Part shown: positions 30,317-38,118 of the stretch, piece by piece
Layout: every line of letters begins with the position of its first letter
Position numbering within the stretch: the first letter of the stretch is position 1
IMG/VR virus record: IMGVR_UViG_3300036819_000050
Location: 1 to 44,225 of that record
Strand: one strand, 5' to 3'
Origin: a virus
DNA length: 44,225 nucleotides
The notes under the pieces: generated by a model
Database searches by the model: none
What the model was told of the DNA's origin: nothing
The model's input: only the letters and a program-made list of their open reading frames with translations
Translations under genes and position numbers: made by a program

Positions 30317-31384
30317 TTACGCGGCGACGGCAGATTCGCCGATCGCGTGATCAGCCACATCGAGCACGAGAGCCAGGGCTGAACTGTCGTAATACTCTCG
30401 GCCCTTGATCGGCCGTTCGCCCGCAAGGCGCAGCGCAGCCAGCACCGACCGCTCAAGATCCGGGGCCGCGGTGCCTGGCAGTCCGGTCAGCAGTTTGACT
30501 ACCTCGCGGTAACCAGCTGACCGATGGACGCCGAGCCTCGGTCGAGGATCACCTGATGTGATGCCGAACTTGAGCCGGTGCCGGTCAGTATCAAGCACAA
30601 TGTAGAAAACGTCCCAGATCATGCCGGCACACAGACGGCAGACGCCGCTACCCCCTCGAATGTGCCTCGGGGCCGGATAACATTCATGCCCGGCAGCGCA
30701 GCGGACACGGTGCGGAGTCGTGACATTTTGGTATGGCTCTAGCAAGGTTGCGCCGAGTTCGGCCAGCCGGGCACGAAACGCGGTTTCAGCCGTGGCCGGG
30801 TCGTTACCAGCACATGCACGACAGATGCCTATTCCAGCCTTGACATGATCCGGCCGGGGCCTGCATTCATGTCCGGCCACACACCGAACCCGGTGCGGCT
30901 TGGCTGCTCCGAGCCAGACTGGCTCTAGCAGGGCTGCCCCCAGTTCCGCGAGCCTGACGTGGAACCGCGCCTCGGCTGTAGCCGGGTCGCGCCTAGCGCA
31001 TGCCCGGCAGATCCCTTGACCTATTTGGGCATAACCCGGGCGAGCCATGCATTGATGCCCCGCTGCACAGCGAACCCGATGCGGCTTATGGCTCCCGAGC
31101 CAGCCTGGTTCAAGCAGCGTCGCGCCCAGTTCGGTCAGTCTGGCTCGAAACGCGACCTCTGCCCTTGCTGGATCATTGTGAGGGGTGCATGTACGGCAGA
31201 TGCAGCGACCTTGCTGAACGGCGTTCGGCCTAGGTTGGCACTCATGTCCGGCGGAACATCGGACCCGATGAGGCCTGTAGGCTCCGAGCCATGCAGGCTC
31301 GAGCAGGGTCGCGCCTAGCTCGTCTAGCCGAGCCCGGAATGCTGCCGCGGCTGCGACTGAACGAGAAGTCCTAGCGCCGTTCAT
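30317..31384 (-). CDS. GIY-YIG nuclease with four zinc-finger-like repeats (homing type)
   Basis: This is a 355-aa protein. Residues 15-77, 78-139, 140-201 and 202-254 are four repeats of about 62 aa: helix FRARLAELGATLLEP, then PHRVRCAAGHEC, and CRAC, giving CX5C...CX2C zinc sites. Residues 255-355 are GIY-YIG-like: VFYIVLDTD, LKFGITSGDPRPRLGVHRSA with the FYI/FGI pair and catalytic-type Arg, and DLERSVLAAL with the Glu. The repeats should read DNA, the end should cut it. Lower GC than neighbours and many repeats suggest separate origin. It lies between a gene and that gene's displaced end, as expected of a self-inserting homing gene. Confidence 0.82.
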   Translation of the reverse strand: MNGARTSRSVAAAAAFRARLDELGATLLEPAWLGAYRPHRVRCSAGHECQPRPNAVQQGRCICRTCTPHNDPARAEVAFRARLTELGATLLEPGWLGSHKPHRVRCAAGHQCMARPGYAQIGQGICRACARRDPATAEARFHVRLAELGAALLEPVWLGAAKPHRVRCVAGHECRPRPDHVKAGIGICRACAGNDPATAETAFRARLAELGATLLEPYQNVTTPHRVRCAAGHECYPAPRHIRGGSGVCRLCAGMIWDVFYIVLDTDRHRLKFGITSGDPRPRLGVHRSAGYREVVKLLTGLPGTAAPDLERSVLAALRLAGERPIKGREYYDSSALALVLDVADHAIGESAVAA

Positions 31385-31396
31385 GACCAGGTCAAC

Positions 31397-31921
31397 CTAG
31401 CCCGCTGGTCTGTCATTTTCGACAGGCTCGCGTTCGGGCGTGCGGTCTAGTAGTGCCCGCAGGAACGATTCGACTCGGCGTTCCCAGGCCCCCCAGGTCT
31501 CGTTGCCGCCCGGTGCCCGCTGCCCGTTCATGCGGAGGAACAGGGCAGCCTCGAGCAGCTTGAGGGCCTGGCCGCGCTCGGACCGCTGCACCGGCGACAT
31601 GGGCCGCGTGGCGAGCTCCCACCACACCGCACGCAGGGATTCCTCGGTGGGCAGCTCGCCGGTGACCTGCTTGTGACCGGTTGTGCACCTGCAGCCGCCG
31701 TTGGCCGCGCTCATGATCAGCGCCTGGAACCTGTGCAGCTCTCGGGAGTCTGCGCCGCAGCCCTGGCACCGGCCGGACAGCGCGCCGTCGTAATCCGGAT
31801 CCGTCGTCGGCGCGTACCCGGCGCACGGAGCGCACAGCAGCGCGTAGACGATCGGTGACCGGCCGCCCCGGGCGTAGGTGCCGGGCGGCACGACGCCGCG
31901 CTGGTAGATGGCCTCAGCCAT
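31397..31921 (-). CDS. Zinc-binding protein with replaced C-terminus (hypothetical)
   Basis: This 174-aa protein has LLCAPCAGYAP and GRCQGCGADS as one zinc site, then GGCRCTTGHKQVTGELPTEE and a helical second half. It ends AWERRVESFLRALLDRTPER plus a short polar tail. The final 35 codons use CTA, CTA, AGA-type rare codons and are AT-richer than the rest, fitting the view that they were brought by the GIY-YIG gene. The original end remains at 30210-30302. ATG at 31921 overlaps the stop of the gene before by 8 nt; a TTG at 31942 is a possible longer start. Function unknown. Confidence 0.68.
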   Translation of the reverse strand: MAEAIYQRGVVPPGTYARGGRSPIVYALLCAPCAGYAPTTDPDYDGALSGRCQGCGADSRELHRFQALIMSAANGGCRCTTGHKQVTGELPTEESLRAVWWELATRPMSPVQRSERGQALKLLEAALFLRMNGQRAPGGNETWGAWERRVESFLRALLDRTPEREPVENDRPAG

Positions 31922-32192
31922 CCCGGTCGCCGTCTTCGTCAAGTTCGCGCGGCGGTTCCGCAGGGGCCCAGCCGAGGATGCCTGTCCGGACGATCTCTAG
32001 TGCCTCCCGCATTTTCCGCTCAGCCTCGCCTGCTGCGGCATCGGCCTCGCGAACGACCTTCCACCGCTCGTCCGGGATCGTGACCTCAAGATCGGGTAGC
32101 GGGGCGGCGAACTGCATCAGGCAGTCGCGAGCACCCAGGATGGACATGCAAGCCCGTTCGTAGGCATCCTCGGCGTCTTCGGCGCTAGCCAT
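31914..32192 (-). CDS. Hypothetical helical protein (92 aa)
   Basis: This acidic and helical protein (SAEDAEDAYERACMSILGAR, VREADAAAGEAERKMREALE) ends in a short acidic tail. It is coupled by an 8-nt overlap to the gene before it and to the one after. It contains one TIPDERW-type turn but no recognised domain. It forms part of a run of four small genes between the DUF2637 protein and the zinc-binding protein, likely one transcript. Confidence 0.6.
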   Translation of the reverse strand: MASAEDAEDAYERACMSILGARDCLMQFAAPLPDLEVTIPDERWKVVREADAAAGEAERKMREALEIVRTGILGWAPAEPPRELDEDGDRDG

Positions 32193-32460
32193 TCGCGGCA
32201 TCCTCCGCTTCCATGGCGGCCAGGCCCTCCTGGTTCGCCGACACGTACTCACCCCACGCCGGCCAGTCCCGCTCAGGGTTCGGGATCTCCCCGATCGTGA
32301 TACCGCCGCGGATCCCGACGAGGGCAAACTGGTCGAGCTCGGCCGCTTCGTCCAGCGAGCGGCGGAACGCTTCGTCGTCGCCGCGGCGGTGCGCCTCGAA
32401 CGACTCCGTCAGCAACTCCAGCACGCGTACGGTGCGGCGTTTCTGTTCCAGGTCAGCCAT
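32185..32460 (-). CDS. Hypothetical helical protein (91 aa)
   Basis: This protein begins with LEQKRRTVRVLELLTESFEA, a leucine-rich helix, and a middle part (DQFALVGIRGGITIGEIPNP) that is Gly/Ile-rich. It ends WGEYVSANQEGLAAMEAEDA. No family is recognised. 8-nt overlaps on both sides indicate coupled translation with its neighbours. It is probably a cytoplasmic accessory protein of the right-hand module. Confidence 0.6.
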   Translation of the reverse strand: MADLEQKRRTVRVLELLTESFEAHRRGDDEAFRRSLDEAAELDQFALVGIRGGITIGEIPNPERDWPAWGEYVSANQEGLAAMEAEDAANG

Positions 32461-32806
32461 TGTCCTGCACCTTTCCTGTCCGCGAGGCTGTCACCATGGC
32501 CAGCCACGTCTCGTAGAACCCGTCGCTGAGGAACGGCACGCGGCTGATATCAGCCTTCGGGTCGCGGCCGGACCACAGCCCTGCGGCGGTGGCGATGAGG
32601 AACCGCTCTTGCGTCGACCAGGCCCGGTCCTTCAGCATGGCCGTCCAGTCGACGCCGCCGCGGTCAACGTACCGGCCGAACCGCTCGTGCCCGGCGATGG
32701 GCTGGAAGCCGAGCAGGACCGCGACGGCGGCCGCCTCGCCCCATGGTCCGCCCGCGAGGCTGCGGGCCAGGTCTTCCCGCAGCGCTGTGATGTCGGCGTC
32801 AGCCAT
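32453..32806 (-). CDS. Hypothetical protein (117 aa)
   Basis: This protein shows alpha-helical segments (TALREDLARSLAGGPWGEAA, RFLIATAAGLWSGRDPKADI) and the end YETWLAMVTASRTGKVQDNG. It is coupled by overlaps to genes on both sides. The sequence GLWSGRDPKADISRVPFLSD is frequent in small actinobacterial plasmid and phage proteins of unknown role. No membrane segment or Cys motif. Confidence 0.62.
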   Translation of the reverse strand: MADADITALREDLARSLAGGPWGEAAAVAVLLGFQPIAGHERFGRYVDRGGVDWTAMLKDRAWSTQERFLIATAAGLWSGRDPKADISRVPFLSDGFYETWLAMVTASRTGKVQDNG

Positions 32807-33230
32807 TGCCTTCCCCCGTTTCCTCGTCCCGCGGGTTGCCGCCGATCGCGGCCGTTATCTGAGCAGCAGCGTGCAGCGACGAGTACAGGCCGCCGCCGAA
32901 CGCCGACGCCTCGCCGAACAGCACCTGGAGCTTCTCGACGGCGCCGTCCGGGTTGCCCTTGAAGTTGCCGTAGGCGATCCGGAGCCTGCCCGCGGCGCGC
33001 TCCCGCTCAAACCAGTCACCGAGCTGGCTGAGCAGCTGCGGCAGGCGCATCACCAGCGTGGCCACGGAGCCGGTTACCGAGTCGGCGTCCGCCGGCCAAT
33101 CCAGCGCGGCGGCCTGGTGATGGCCGGTGGCGTGGTTCAGGTAGCGGACGCACTCGGCGGCGAGCGACGCCACCTCGCGGGTCTGCTGCGGGCTGTGCGG
33201 CCCGTCGATGTTCAGGTCAGTGATGGTCAT
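32799..33230 (-). CDS. Hypothetical protein (143 aa), plasmid/AICE style
   Basis: This is an alpha-helical protein: REVASLAAECVRYLNHATGH, then SVTGSVATLVMRLPQLLSQL and an end with YSSLHAAAQITAAIGGNPRD. Proteins with 'A.ECVRYLNHAT' are common in Streptomyces conjugative elements next to SpdB-type proteins, but their task is unknown to me. Here it overlaps the DUF2637 gene end by 4 nt, so it is translationally coupled to it. This supports a common membrane or transfer-related role. Confidence 0.65.
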   Translation of the reverse strand: MTITDLNIDGPHSPQQTREVASLAAECVRYLNHATGHHQAAALDWPADADSVTGSVATLVMRLPQLLSQLGDWFERERAAGRLRIAYGNFKGNPDGAVEKLQVLFGEASAFGGGLYSSLHAAAQITAAIGGNPRDEETGEGNG

Positions 33231-34504
33231 GGATTAACTCTTCCGTTCGTCACTGGAGCACCGGCCTGGGCACCCTTGAATTCGCTGACGCGGAGCTGTC
33301 CCCACCGTCCGCTGCGGCCAACCAGTTCGCCGAGATCCTTCCCGGTGATGCCGGGCTGGGTGGCGAAAATCTCACGGGCTTTCGCCAGCGCCTGCGCGTC
33401 AGTCAAGGCCGGCGGCTTGCCGTTCGTTCGCTGCGGGTCACCGCCCTTGTTCGCCGCATCACCACGGCGCCGGTTCGTGCCGCCAGCAGCGATTTTGCGG
33501 TTCAGGCGCGTGATCTCTTCGCCGGCTTCCGTCAGGCGTGATTCGCTTTCCGTGCGCGCATCGTTCGCCGCTGCGACCGCGGCCGTGAGCGTCTCGATTT
33601 CGCCGCGCATCGCCTCTCGTTCGGCGTGCCATGCGGCCTTCACTTCGGCGTCGCGGGCGGCGAACGCCAGCAGTTCCGACACCCGCTCGAGTGCCTCGCC
33701 GATGCGCACGCCGGACCGCAGCATCCACACCAGGTCCTGCGGCGCGCGTACCTCCCAGAGCCCCGGAGCGTAGTGCGCGGACAGCCGCTCGATCGCCGAT
33801 ACCCGGTCGAGCTCCAGGCCGACAGCGCGGGTGAATGACCGCTCGCCCCACAGCTGCATGCGGCGCCACAGCGACCACGTGCCGGCCGGGGCGAGCAGCC
33901 ACCGGATACGCGGGATCCGGTCCCGCGACAAGCTCCCGGCCCGGCCCAGCATCACCGTCCGGGCCGCCTCGACGATGACGACGAACAGCAGCGGCGCGCC
34001 GCACCGCAGACCCACGCTCACCGGGTCGGGCCAGCCTGCTGCGGCGTTCGCCGCGATCACCCCGGCGGCGAACAGGCGCCCGGTCCACCGCAGCCACCAG
34101 ATCGGCCGGCCCGCGAGGGTGAGCACGATGTCGAACGCGATCACGCCGAACAAGCCGCCGTCGATCCCCAGCGGTGTCAGCTGCCACAGCGGGACGCTCA
34201 GCCGCTTCGCCAGCCGCGACACCGACTCGTAAGAGGCCGCAGCGGAGTAGGCGGCCAGGCCGAGCGCGACAACGGCCATCAGTACCGTGCCCGCAGATGC
34301 CGCCAGCCGGGGATCCGGGCTGTCCTCCACGGTCTCCGCTGAGGGCTGGCCTGCGTCCTCGCGCTGGGGCCGGCCCGCTGCCTGCAGTCCTGCAGGTGAC
34401 CAGCTGGCAAGCCCGGCTGCCGCCCTGAAGTCGCGCAGAGGAGCAGGAGCAGGTCTAGCGTGACCGTTGACGCGCGGAACCTCGCTGGTCATAGAGGCCA
34501 TCAT
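33227..34504 (-). CDS. DUF2637/SpdB-like membrane protein
   Basis: This is a 425-aa protein. After a 65-residue disordered start, four transmembrane helices lie about 68-90, 105-130, 137-150 and 166-180 (LAASAGTVLMAVVALGLAAY, LWQLTPLGIDGGLFGVIAFD), the DUF2637 signature found in SpdB spread proteins of Streptomyces plasmids and AICEs. Residues about 200-330 are a coiled coil, and the end has a helix-turn-helix (LAKAREIFATQPGITGKDLG). Such proteins work with TraB-type pumps in mycelial DNA spread. The ATG follows AAGAGGGAC. The 76-bp upstream gap is AT-richer and may hold a weak promoter. Confidence 0.82.
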   Translation of the reverse strand: MMASMTSEVPRVNGHARPAPAPLRDFRAAAGLASWSPAGLQAAGRPQREDAGQPSAETVEDSPDPRLAASAGTVLMAVVALGLAAYSAAASYESVSRLAKRLSVPLWQLTPLGIDGGLFGVIAFDIVLTLAGRPIWWLRWTGRLFAAGVIAANAAAGWPDPVSVGLRCGAPLLFVVIVEAARTVMLGRAGSLSRDRIPRIRWLLAPAGTWSLWRRMQLWGERSFTRAVGLELDRVSAIERLSAHYAPGLWEVRAPQDLVWMLRSGVRIGEALERVSELLAFAARDAEVKAAWHAEREAMRGEIETLTAAVAAANDARTESESRLTEAGEEITRLNRKIAAGGTNRRRGDAANKGGDPQRTNGKPPALTDAQALAKAREIFATQPGITGKDLGELVGRSGRWGQLRVSEFKGAQAGAPVTNGRVNP

Positions 34505-34580
34505 GTCCCTCTTAGTGATCGTTTTCGGGTATTTGGTGACAATGCGTTTGAGTCAGGTTGCTGGCAGTGGGCCTGAGGCG

Positions 34581-36497
34581 TCACGCGGGCTGCTTCTCGG
34601 TGAGCGATTCGAGGAAGTCGGCGAGCTCGGTGGCGTCGTACAGCGCCTCGGAGCCTTTGTAGCCGCGGACGTCCGGCACGGTCCGGCCTTCCTTCTTCGC
34701 CCTGGACTTGGCGGTGCGGAACGCGCCGCCGGGCTTCGTCCAGTGCGCCGGGAGCAGCCCGGCGTCTTTCGCCTGCCTGATCGTCATCCAGTTCTGCACC
34801 GGCGGAGGCAGCTGCGGCACGGGCGTGACGGTCACTGCGGAACCGTCGCCGCCGGTCACGCCTGAATCGGCGGGCCGCGGGTCTGTGACGCTGCCGGGGG
34901 TGAACACGGTCAGGTGCCTGAGTACGCGCGGGACCTGGCCGCCGCCGTCCTGGGCGAACGCGCGGGCCTCAGCGTGGGTGAAGAACGTGATCTGGACCTC
35001 GGTGAGGTCGCCGCCCTTGACGAACACCTGCATCCGGCCTGCGTGCTTGGACGGCGGCGGCATCGGGGTGCCCTTGCCGACCAGCATGTCCCACGTCGCC
35101 GCGTCGTAGCCCGCGAGGAGCCGGGTGCCCATGTTCATCCGGACGTCCGCCGATCCGGCGGTGGCCTTCGCCGAGAGGCGCTGGGACACGAACAGCAGGT
35201 GGACCTTCAGCTCCCGGCCGATGTAGGAGGCGTTCTCCAGCGCCCGCTTCGCCGGGGACACATTCGGCAGGTTCTCCCGTTCTTCCCTCGGGAGCGACTT
35301 GTCGTCGGCCTTCCGCATGTCCCAGTAGGACTGCAGCCGGTTGGCCAGCAGGTTCAGTTCCTCGAGCACGATCATCAGCCGCGGCCCGGGCGAGCCGGTC
35401 AGGTTGCCGTGGAAGTCGGTGTGCGCGCGGATGAACCGGGCCCGCCGGTCGAGCTCGCCGTCGAGCCACACCAGGAAGTCGTGGATCTTCTCGATGTCGT
35501 CGCAGTACGCGACGTTAGGCAGCCCGCGGGCCCACGGGTGGGAGACGAGCTTGTTGTCCAGGATCGCGCCGATGCCGCCGCGGAACAGGATCTGCGCGAG
35601 GATGCACCGCACCACCACCGACTTGCCCTTGCCGGTGTCGGCGGACAGCGCCAGGTGCGGGGAGTCGTTCTGCAGGCTGACCCTGACGACTTTCGCGGCC
35701 GACCCGACACCGAGGATGAGGTCGTCGATCCCGGCCTCGATCATGGCCTGGCGGATCGCGTCCGCGCCGAGATCGGGCGGGACGCGGCTGCTCCACTCGA
35801 TCCGGTCGAGGTACACCCAGTTCGGCGCGGGGAACGGCGGCACCAGGGTCAGCCGCAGCCGCGGGCCGGTGAACTGCCACGTCTTGTTCGGGTTCTTCAT
35901 GCCGAGCGTGGACGCGGCGACAGCCTCGATCGACTGCCGTTCCTGCGGTTCGGGCAGCGGTGACCCTTTCGGCCAGGTCAGCCGTGCGTAGCTGAGGTCG
36001 CGGGGGATGTCCAGCCACGAGTCGGGCCGGTTCGCCATCGGGATCCCGGCCTTGGCGTGGAGGCGGACGTGAAGCGGCCGGACGTAGCTCCGGCGGTGCG
36101 TCCAGTCCTGCGCCCACAGCCAGGTGCGCCAGGCGCCGTAACCAGCGCCCGCGAGAGCCGTTACGCCCAGGTAGACGGCGGTGCGGCGGGACTGCAGCAG
36201 GACCGCGGCGAGGGTCAGGACCGAGGCGAGGGTCCACTGGATCCGCCATAGGGCGTGCTGCCAGCGGGGCAGGTACCAGCGGCGGTGCGCGTGCCCGGTC
36301 GGGGTGAGCGCCTTGGTGCCGCGGCGCGTTAGGCCGCGATTGGTGACCGGGTGGCCCGCCCAGTTCGACCCGGCGCTCAGAAATCTCCAGGTCAGTGCAT
36401 GGATGCCATGCTTCCTGATGCGGCTGTCATAGTGCCCAGCCGCACCAGACGCCGCGAAAAGTATCAGCGTGACGACGCCAATCCAGACCGCTATCAT
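34581..36497 (-). CDS. FtsK/TraB-like DNA translocase
   Basis: This is a 638-aa protein. Two membrane regions lie near residues 1-20 and 88-120. The motor holds Walker A LSADTGKGKSVVVR (about 284-297) and Walker B PRLMIVLEELNLL (about 372-384), with LKVHLLFVSQRLSAKATAG as a switch region. The end (NWMTIRQAKDAGLLPAHWTK, YDATELADFL) looks like a MerR-type winged helix that could recognise a DNA site, like the clt-binding end of TraB. Streptomyces TraB proteins move double-stranded DNA between cells as hexamers. In a phage it might instead segregate or move phage DNA. It overlaps the HNH gene stop by 4 nt. The first 100 bases are AT-richer than the rest. Confidence 0.87.
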   Translation of the reverse strand: MIAVWIGVVTLILFAASGAAGHYDSRIRKHGIHALTWRFLSAGSNWAGHPVTNRGLTRRGTKALTPTGHAHRRWYLPRWQHALWRIQWTLASVLTLAAVLLQSRRTAVYLGVTALAGAGYGAWRTWLWAQDWTHRRSYVRPLHVRLHAKAGIPMANRPDSWLDIPRDLSYARLTWPKGSPLPEPQERQSIEAVAASTLGMKNPNKTWQFTGPRLRLTLVPPFPAPNWVYLDRIEWSSRVPPDLGADAIRQAMIEAGIDDLILGVGSAAKVVRVSLQNDSPHLALSADTGKGKSVVVRCILAQILFRGGIGAILDNKLVSHPWARGLPNVAYCDDIEKIHDFLVWLDGELDRRARFIRAHTDFHGNLTGSPGPRLMIVLEELNLLANRLQSYWDMRKADDKSLPREERENLPNVSPAKRALENASYIGRELKVHLLFVSQRLSAKATAGSADVRMNMGTRLLAGYDAATWDMLVGKGTPMPPPSKHAGRMQVFVKGGDLTEVQITFFTHAEARAFAQDGGGQVPRVLRHLTVFTPGSVTDPRPADSGVTGGDGSAVTVTPVPQLPPPVQNWMTIRQAKDAGLLPAHWTKPGGAFRTAKSRAKKEGRTVPDVRGYKGSEALYDATELADFLESLTEKQPA

Positions 36498-37270
36498 CCC
36501 GCAGTCACCTGGCCAAACTTCCGGAATACGGCGTCGGCGAACGCGAGCAGCTGATCTGGTGTCGCGTTGCTCTTCATCGCGTTAGCTAGGTAGCTGATGA
36601 CCTCGACGTTCCCCTGGACGTATCCCTTAGCGGGCTCTACGCGGTCGAGCGAAGGGGACGCGGCGTGCTGTATGCCGACGCCGAAGCTCAGCGAGAGACC
36701 GAGGTACGGACAGGTCTCCGGGAAGACTGACTCGACGTACTGCCACGTCAGGTCGAATGGGATTCCCATGAGGTCGGCACGGGTCTGGGCGTGGCGGACG
36801 AGTCGGCAAGCTCGGCACAGGGCGACGTTTACCCGGCGGCCGCGCGGAGCGATGTGGCCTGGCACGTTGAAAGGCCCCACGCACCAGAACCGATCTACCG
36901 AACAGCCCGGACAGAGTTTGTCGTTCCTGCCCCATCCCTTGCGGCGCAGAAATGGCGTAGCGCACGCAGCACACGGCCTCGGCAAGATTCCCTTCTTGAC
37001 CCGTTTGGCCCTGTTGCTCAGCGACACGTTCCGCCGCTTGCACTCCGGGTTCCTGCGGCAGACGCCACGCCGACTACCACGCTGCAGCGGGCCACCACAG
37101 ACGGCGCAGACCTCGGGCGCGGCTTTGCCAGTGGCCGCGTTGTAGCTCTTCGTGTAGACGCGCTGGCAGGCGCGACACTCAGACCGGTGTCCGTCTGGCG
37201 AACTGGCCCGCCGGTTGTATTCGGCCAGATCCTTGGCGAGGCCGCACTTGGTGCAGTCCTTTTCAGCCAT
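36494..37270 (-). CDS. HNH endonuclease with several zinc fingers
   Basis: This is a 258-aa protein. The start DCTKCGLAKDLAEYNRRASS with SECRACQRVYTKSYN is the common zinc finger of phage HNH/endonuclease VII-like proteins. CAVCGG, CAACATP and CPGC, CRACR follow as further zinc pairs. The end (ETCPYLGLSLSFG, ASPSLDRVEPAKGYVQGN, VEVISYLANAMKSNATPDQL) is the HNH core in the form C-x-Y-x-G...SLDR...GNV...N. It probably cuts DNA and may be a free-standing homing gene. It starts in a TGATG junction with the gene before and ends in an ATGA junction with the FtsK-like gene. GC appears lower than its neighbours. Confidence 0.83.
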   Translation of the reverse strand: MAEKDCTKCGLAKDLAEYNRRASSPDGHRSECRACQRVYTKSYNAATGKAAPEVCAVCGGPLQRGSRRGVCRRNPECKRRNVSLSNRAKRVKKGILPRPCAACATPFLRRKGWGRNDKLCPGCSVDRFWCVGPFNVPGHIAPRGRRVNVALCRACRLVRHAQTRADLMGIPFDLTWQYVESVFPETCPYLGLSLSFGVGIQHAASPSLDRVEPAKGYVQGNVEVISYLANAMKSNATPDQLLAFADAVFRKFGQVTAG

Positions 37271-37896
37271 CAGGCGGCCCGCCGCGACGTGTAACGACTC
37301 CGGTAACGACCCAGCCTGAAAATGCCCGGTGACGTCACGGACCGCAGGTCAGAGGCGGTGCGGCCGTTCAGGCGCCCCCGTGACGGGTCTGTCGTTACGG
37401 TTACGCCGCGATCGGCACGGGAAGCTCCCCTTCCTTCTTCCCTTTCCCCTCTGTTTTCACTTCCGTCAAACCCGTCCGTCCTGCTTCTCTCCTCCCGGTG
37501 CCGGAGCATGTCGGCTAGGTTCGCCTCCCTGGTGTCCCACCTGAGCTTGCTCAGGTGGTTGTCGGTCCGGACCCCGTCGTTGTGGCACGCCTCGATGCCG
37601 GGCCCGGGCCGCGACTTGCGGTGCGCCTCGAGGACGAGCACGGCCACGGCCGCCTTGCGGTGCCGCGCGCCGTCGCGGAGCATGACGTACAGGTAGCCCT
37701 TGCCGGGGCGCTTGTCGGGGAACTGCGGCAGGATGCCGCCGAGCCGCAGCCGCCCTTCGGCGTCGAGGCGGTCGAGCATGCGAACCTGGCCGCAGCTGCT
37801 GGCCTCGTGGTGCGGCCAGCCCGGGATGGGGTCCCACTTCTCGTCCTCGCAGCAGCCGCCGAGCGGATCGGCCACGAGCAGGCTAGGCGCGTTCAA
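37270..37896 (-). CDS. NUMOD4/HNH-type endonuclease
   Basis: This is a 208-aa protein. WDPIPGWPHHEASSCGQVRM is a NUMOD4-like DNA-contact motif. AHRKSRPGPGIEACHNDGVR and TDNHLSKLRWDTREANLADM form the HNH_3 core with H-N-N residues. Phage proteins with this pair are typical homing nucleases. The last 75 residues are low complexity (Arg, Gly, Ser, Glu-rich), and part is coded by a purine-only stretch of the message (37425-37452). TTG start behind GGGGGGACTC, overlapping the 73-aa gene before it by 14 nt. It is one of two nuclease genes in a row ahead of the FtsK-like gene. Confidence 0.82.
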   Translation of the reverse strand: MNAPSLLVADPLGGCCEDEKWDPIPGWPHHEASSCGQVRMLDRLDAEGRLRLGGILPQFPDKRPGKGYLYVMLRDGARHRKAAVAVLVLEAHRKSRPGPGIEACHNDGVRTDNHLSKLRWDTREANLADMLRHREERSRTDGFDGSENRGEREEGRGASRADRGVTVTTDPSRGRLNGRTASDLRSVTSPGIFRLGRYRSRYTSRRAA

Positions 37897-38104
37897 GAGT
37901 CCCCCCAGTGGTCTTCACGGCCTTGGCGGCACGCCTCGCCTTGACTGCGGTGATCACCGCAGCCCGGGCGCCCGGCCCCCAGCGCTGCGCCGCCCAGCCG
38001 CCCGCGGCGGCGAGCACGGGGAGCGCCAGGGCGGCCACGGCGGGCCAGCCGGCCAGGATCGCGGTGATCCCGGCCAGCCAGCCGGCGGCGAGAGCGTGCC
38101 TCAC
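37883..38104 (-). CDS. Small two-helix membrane protein
   Basis: This 73-aa protein starts at GTG 38104 behind AGGAGG. It contains two hydrophobic helices (LAAGWLAGITAILAGWPAVA, then ALALPVLAAAGGWAAQRWGP) followed by a basic end (ITAVKARRAAKAVKTTGGTL). It lies between the Arg-rich gene and the HNH genes, in the conjugation-like operon. Its size and layout match small Spd-like membrane proteins of Streptomyces elements, but the sequence is too short to assign. Confidence 0.65.
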   Translation of the reverse strand: MRHALAAGWLAGITAILAGWPAVAALALPVLAAAGGWAAQRWGPGARAAVITAVKARRAAKAVKTTGGTLERA

Positions 38105-38118
38105 GGGTGCGGTTCCTC

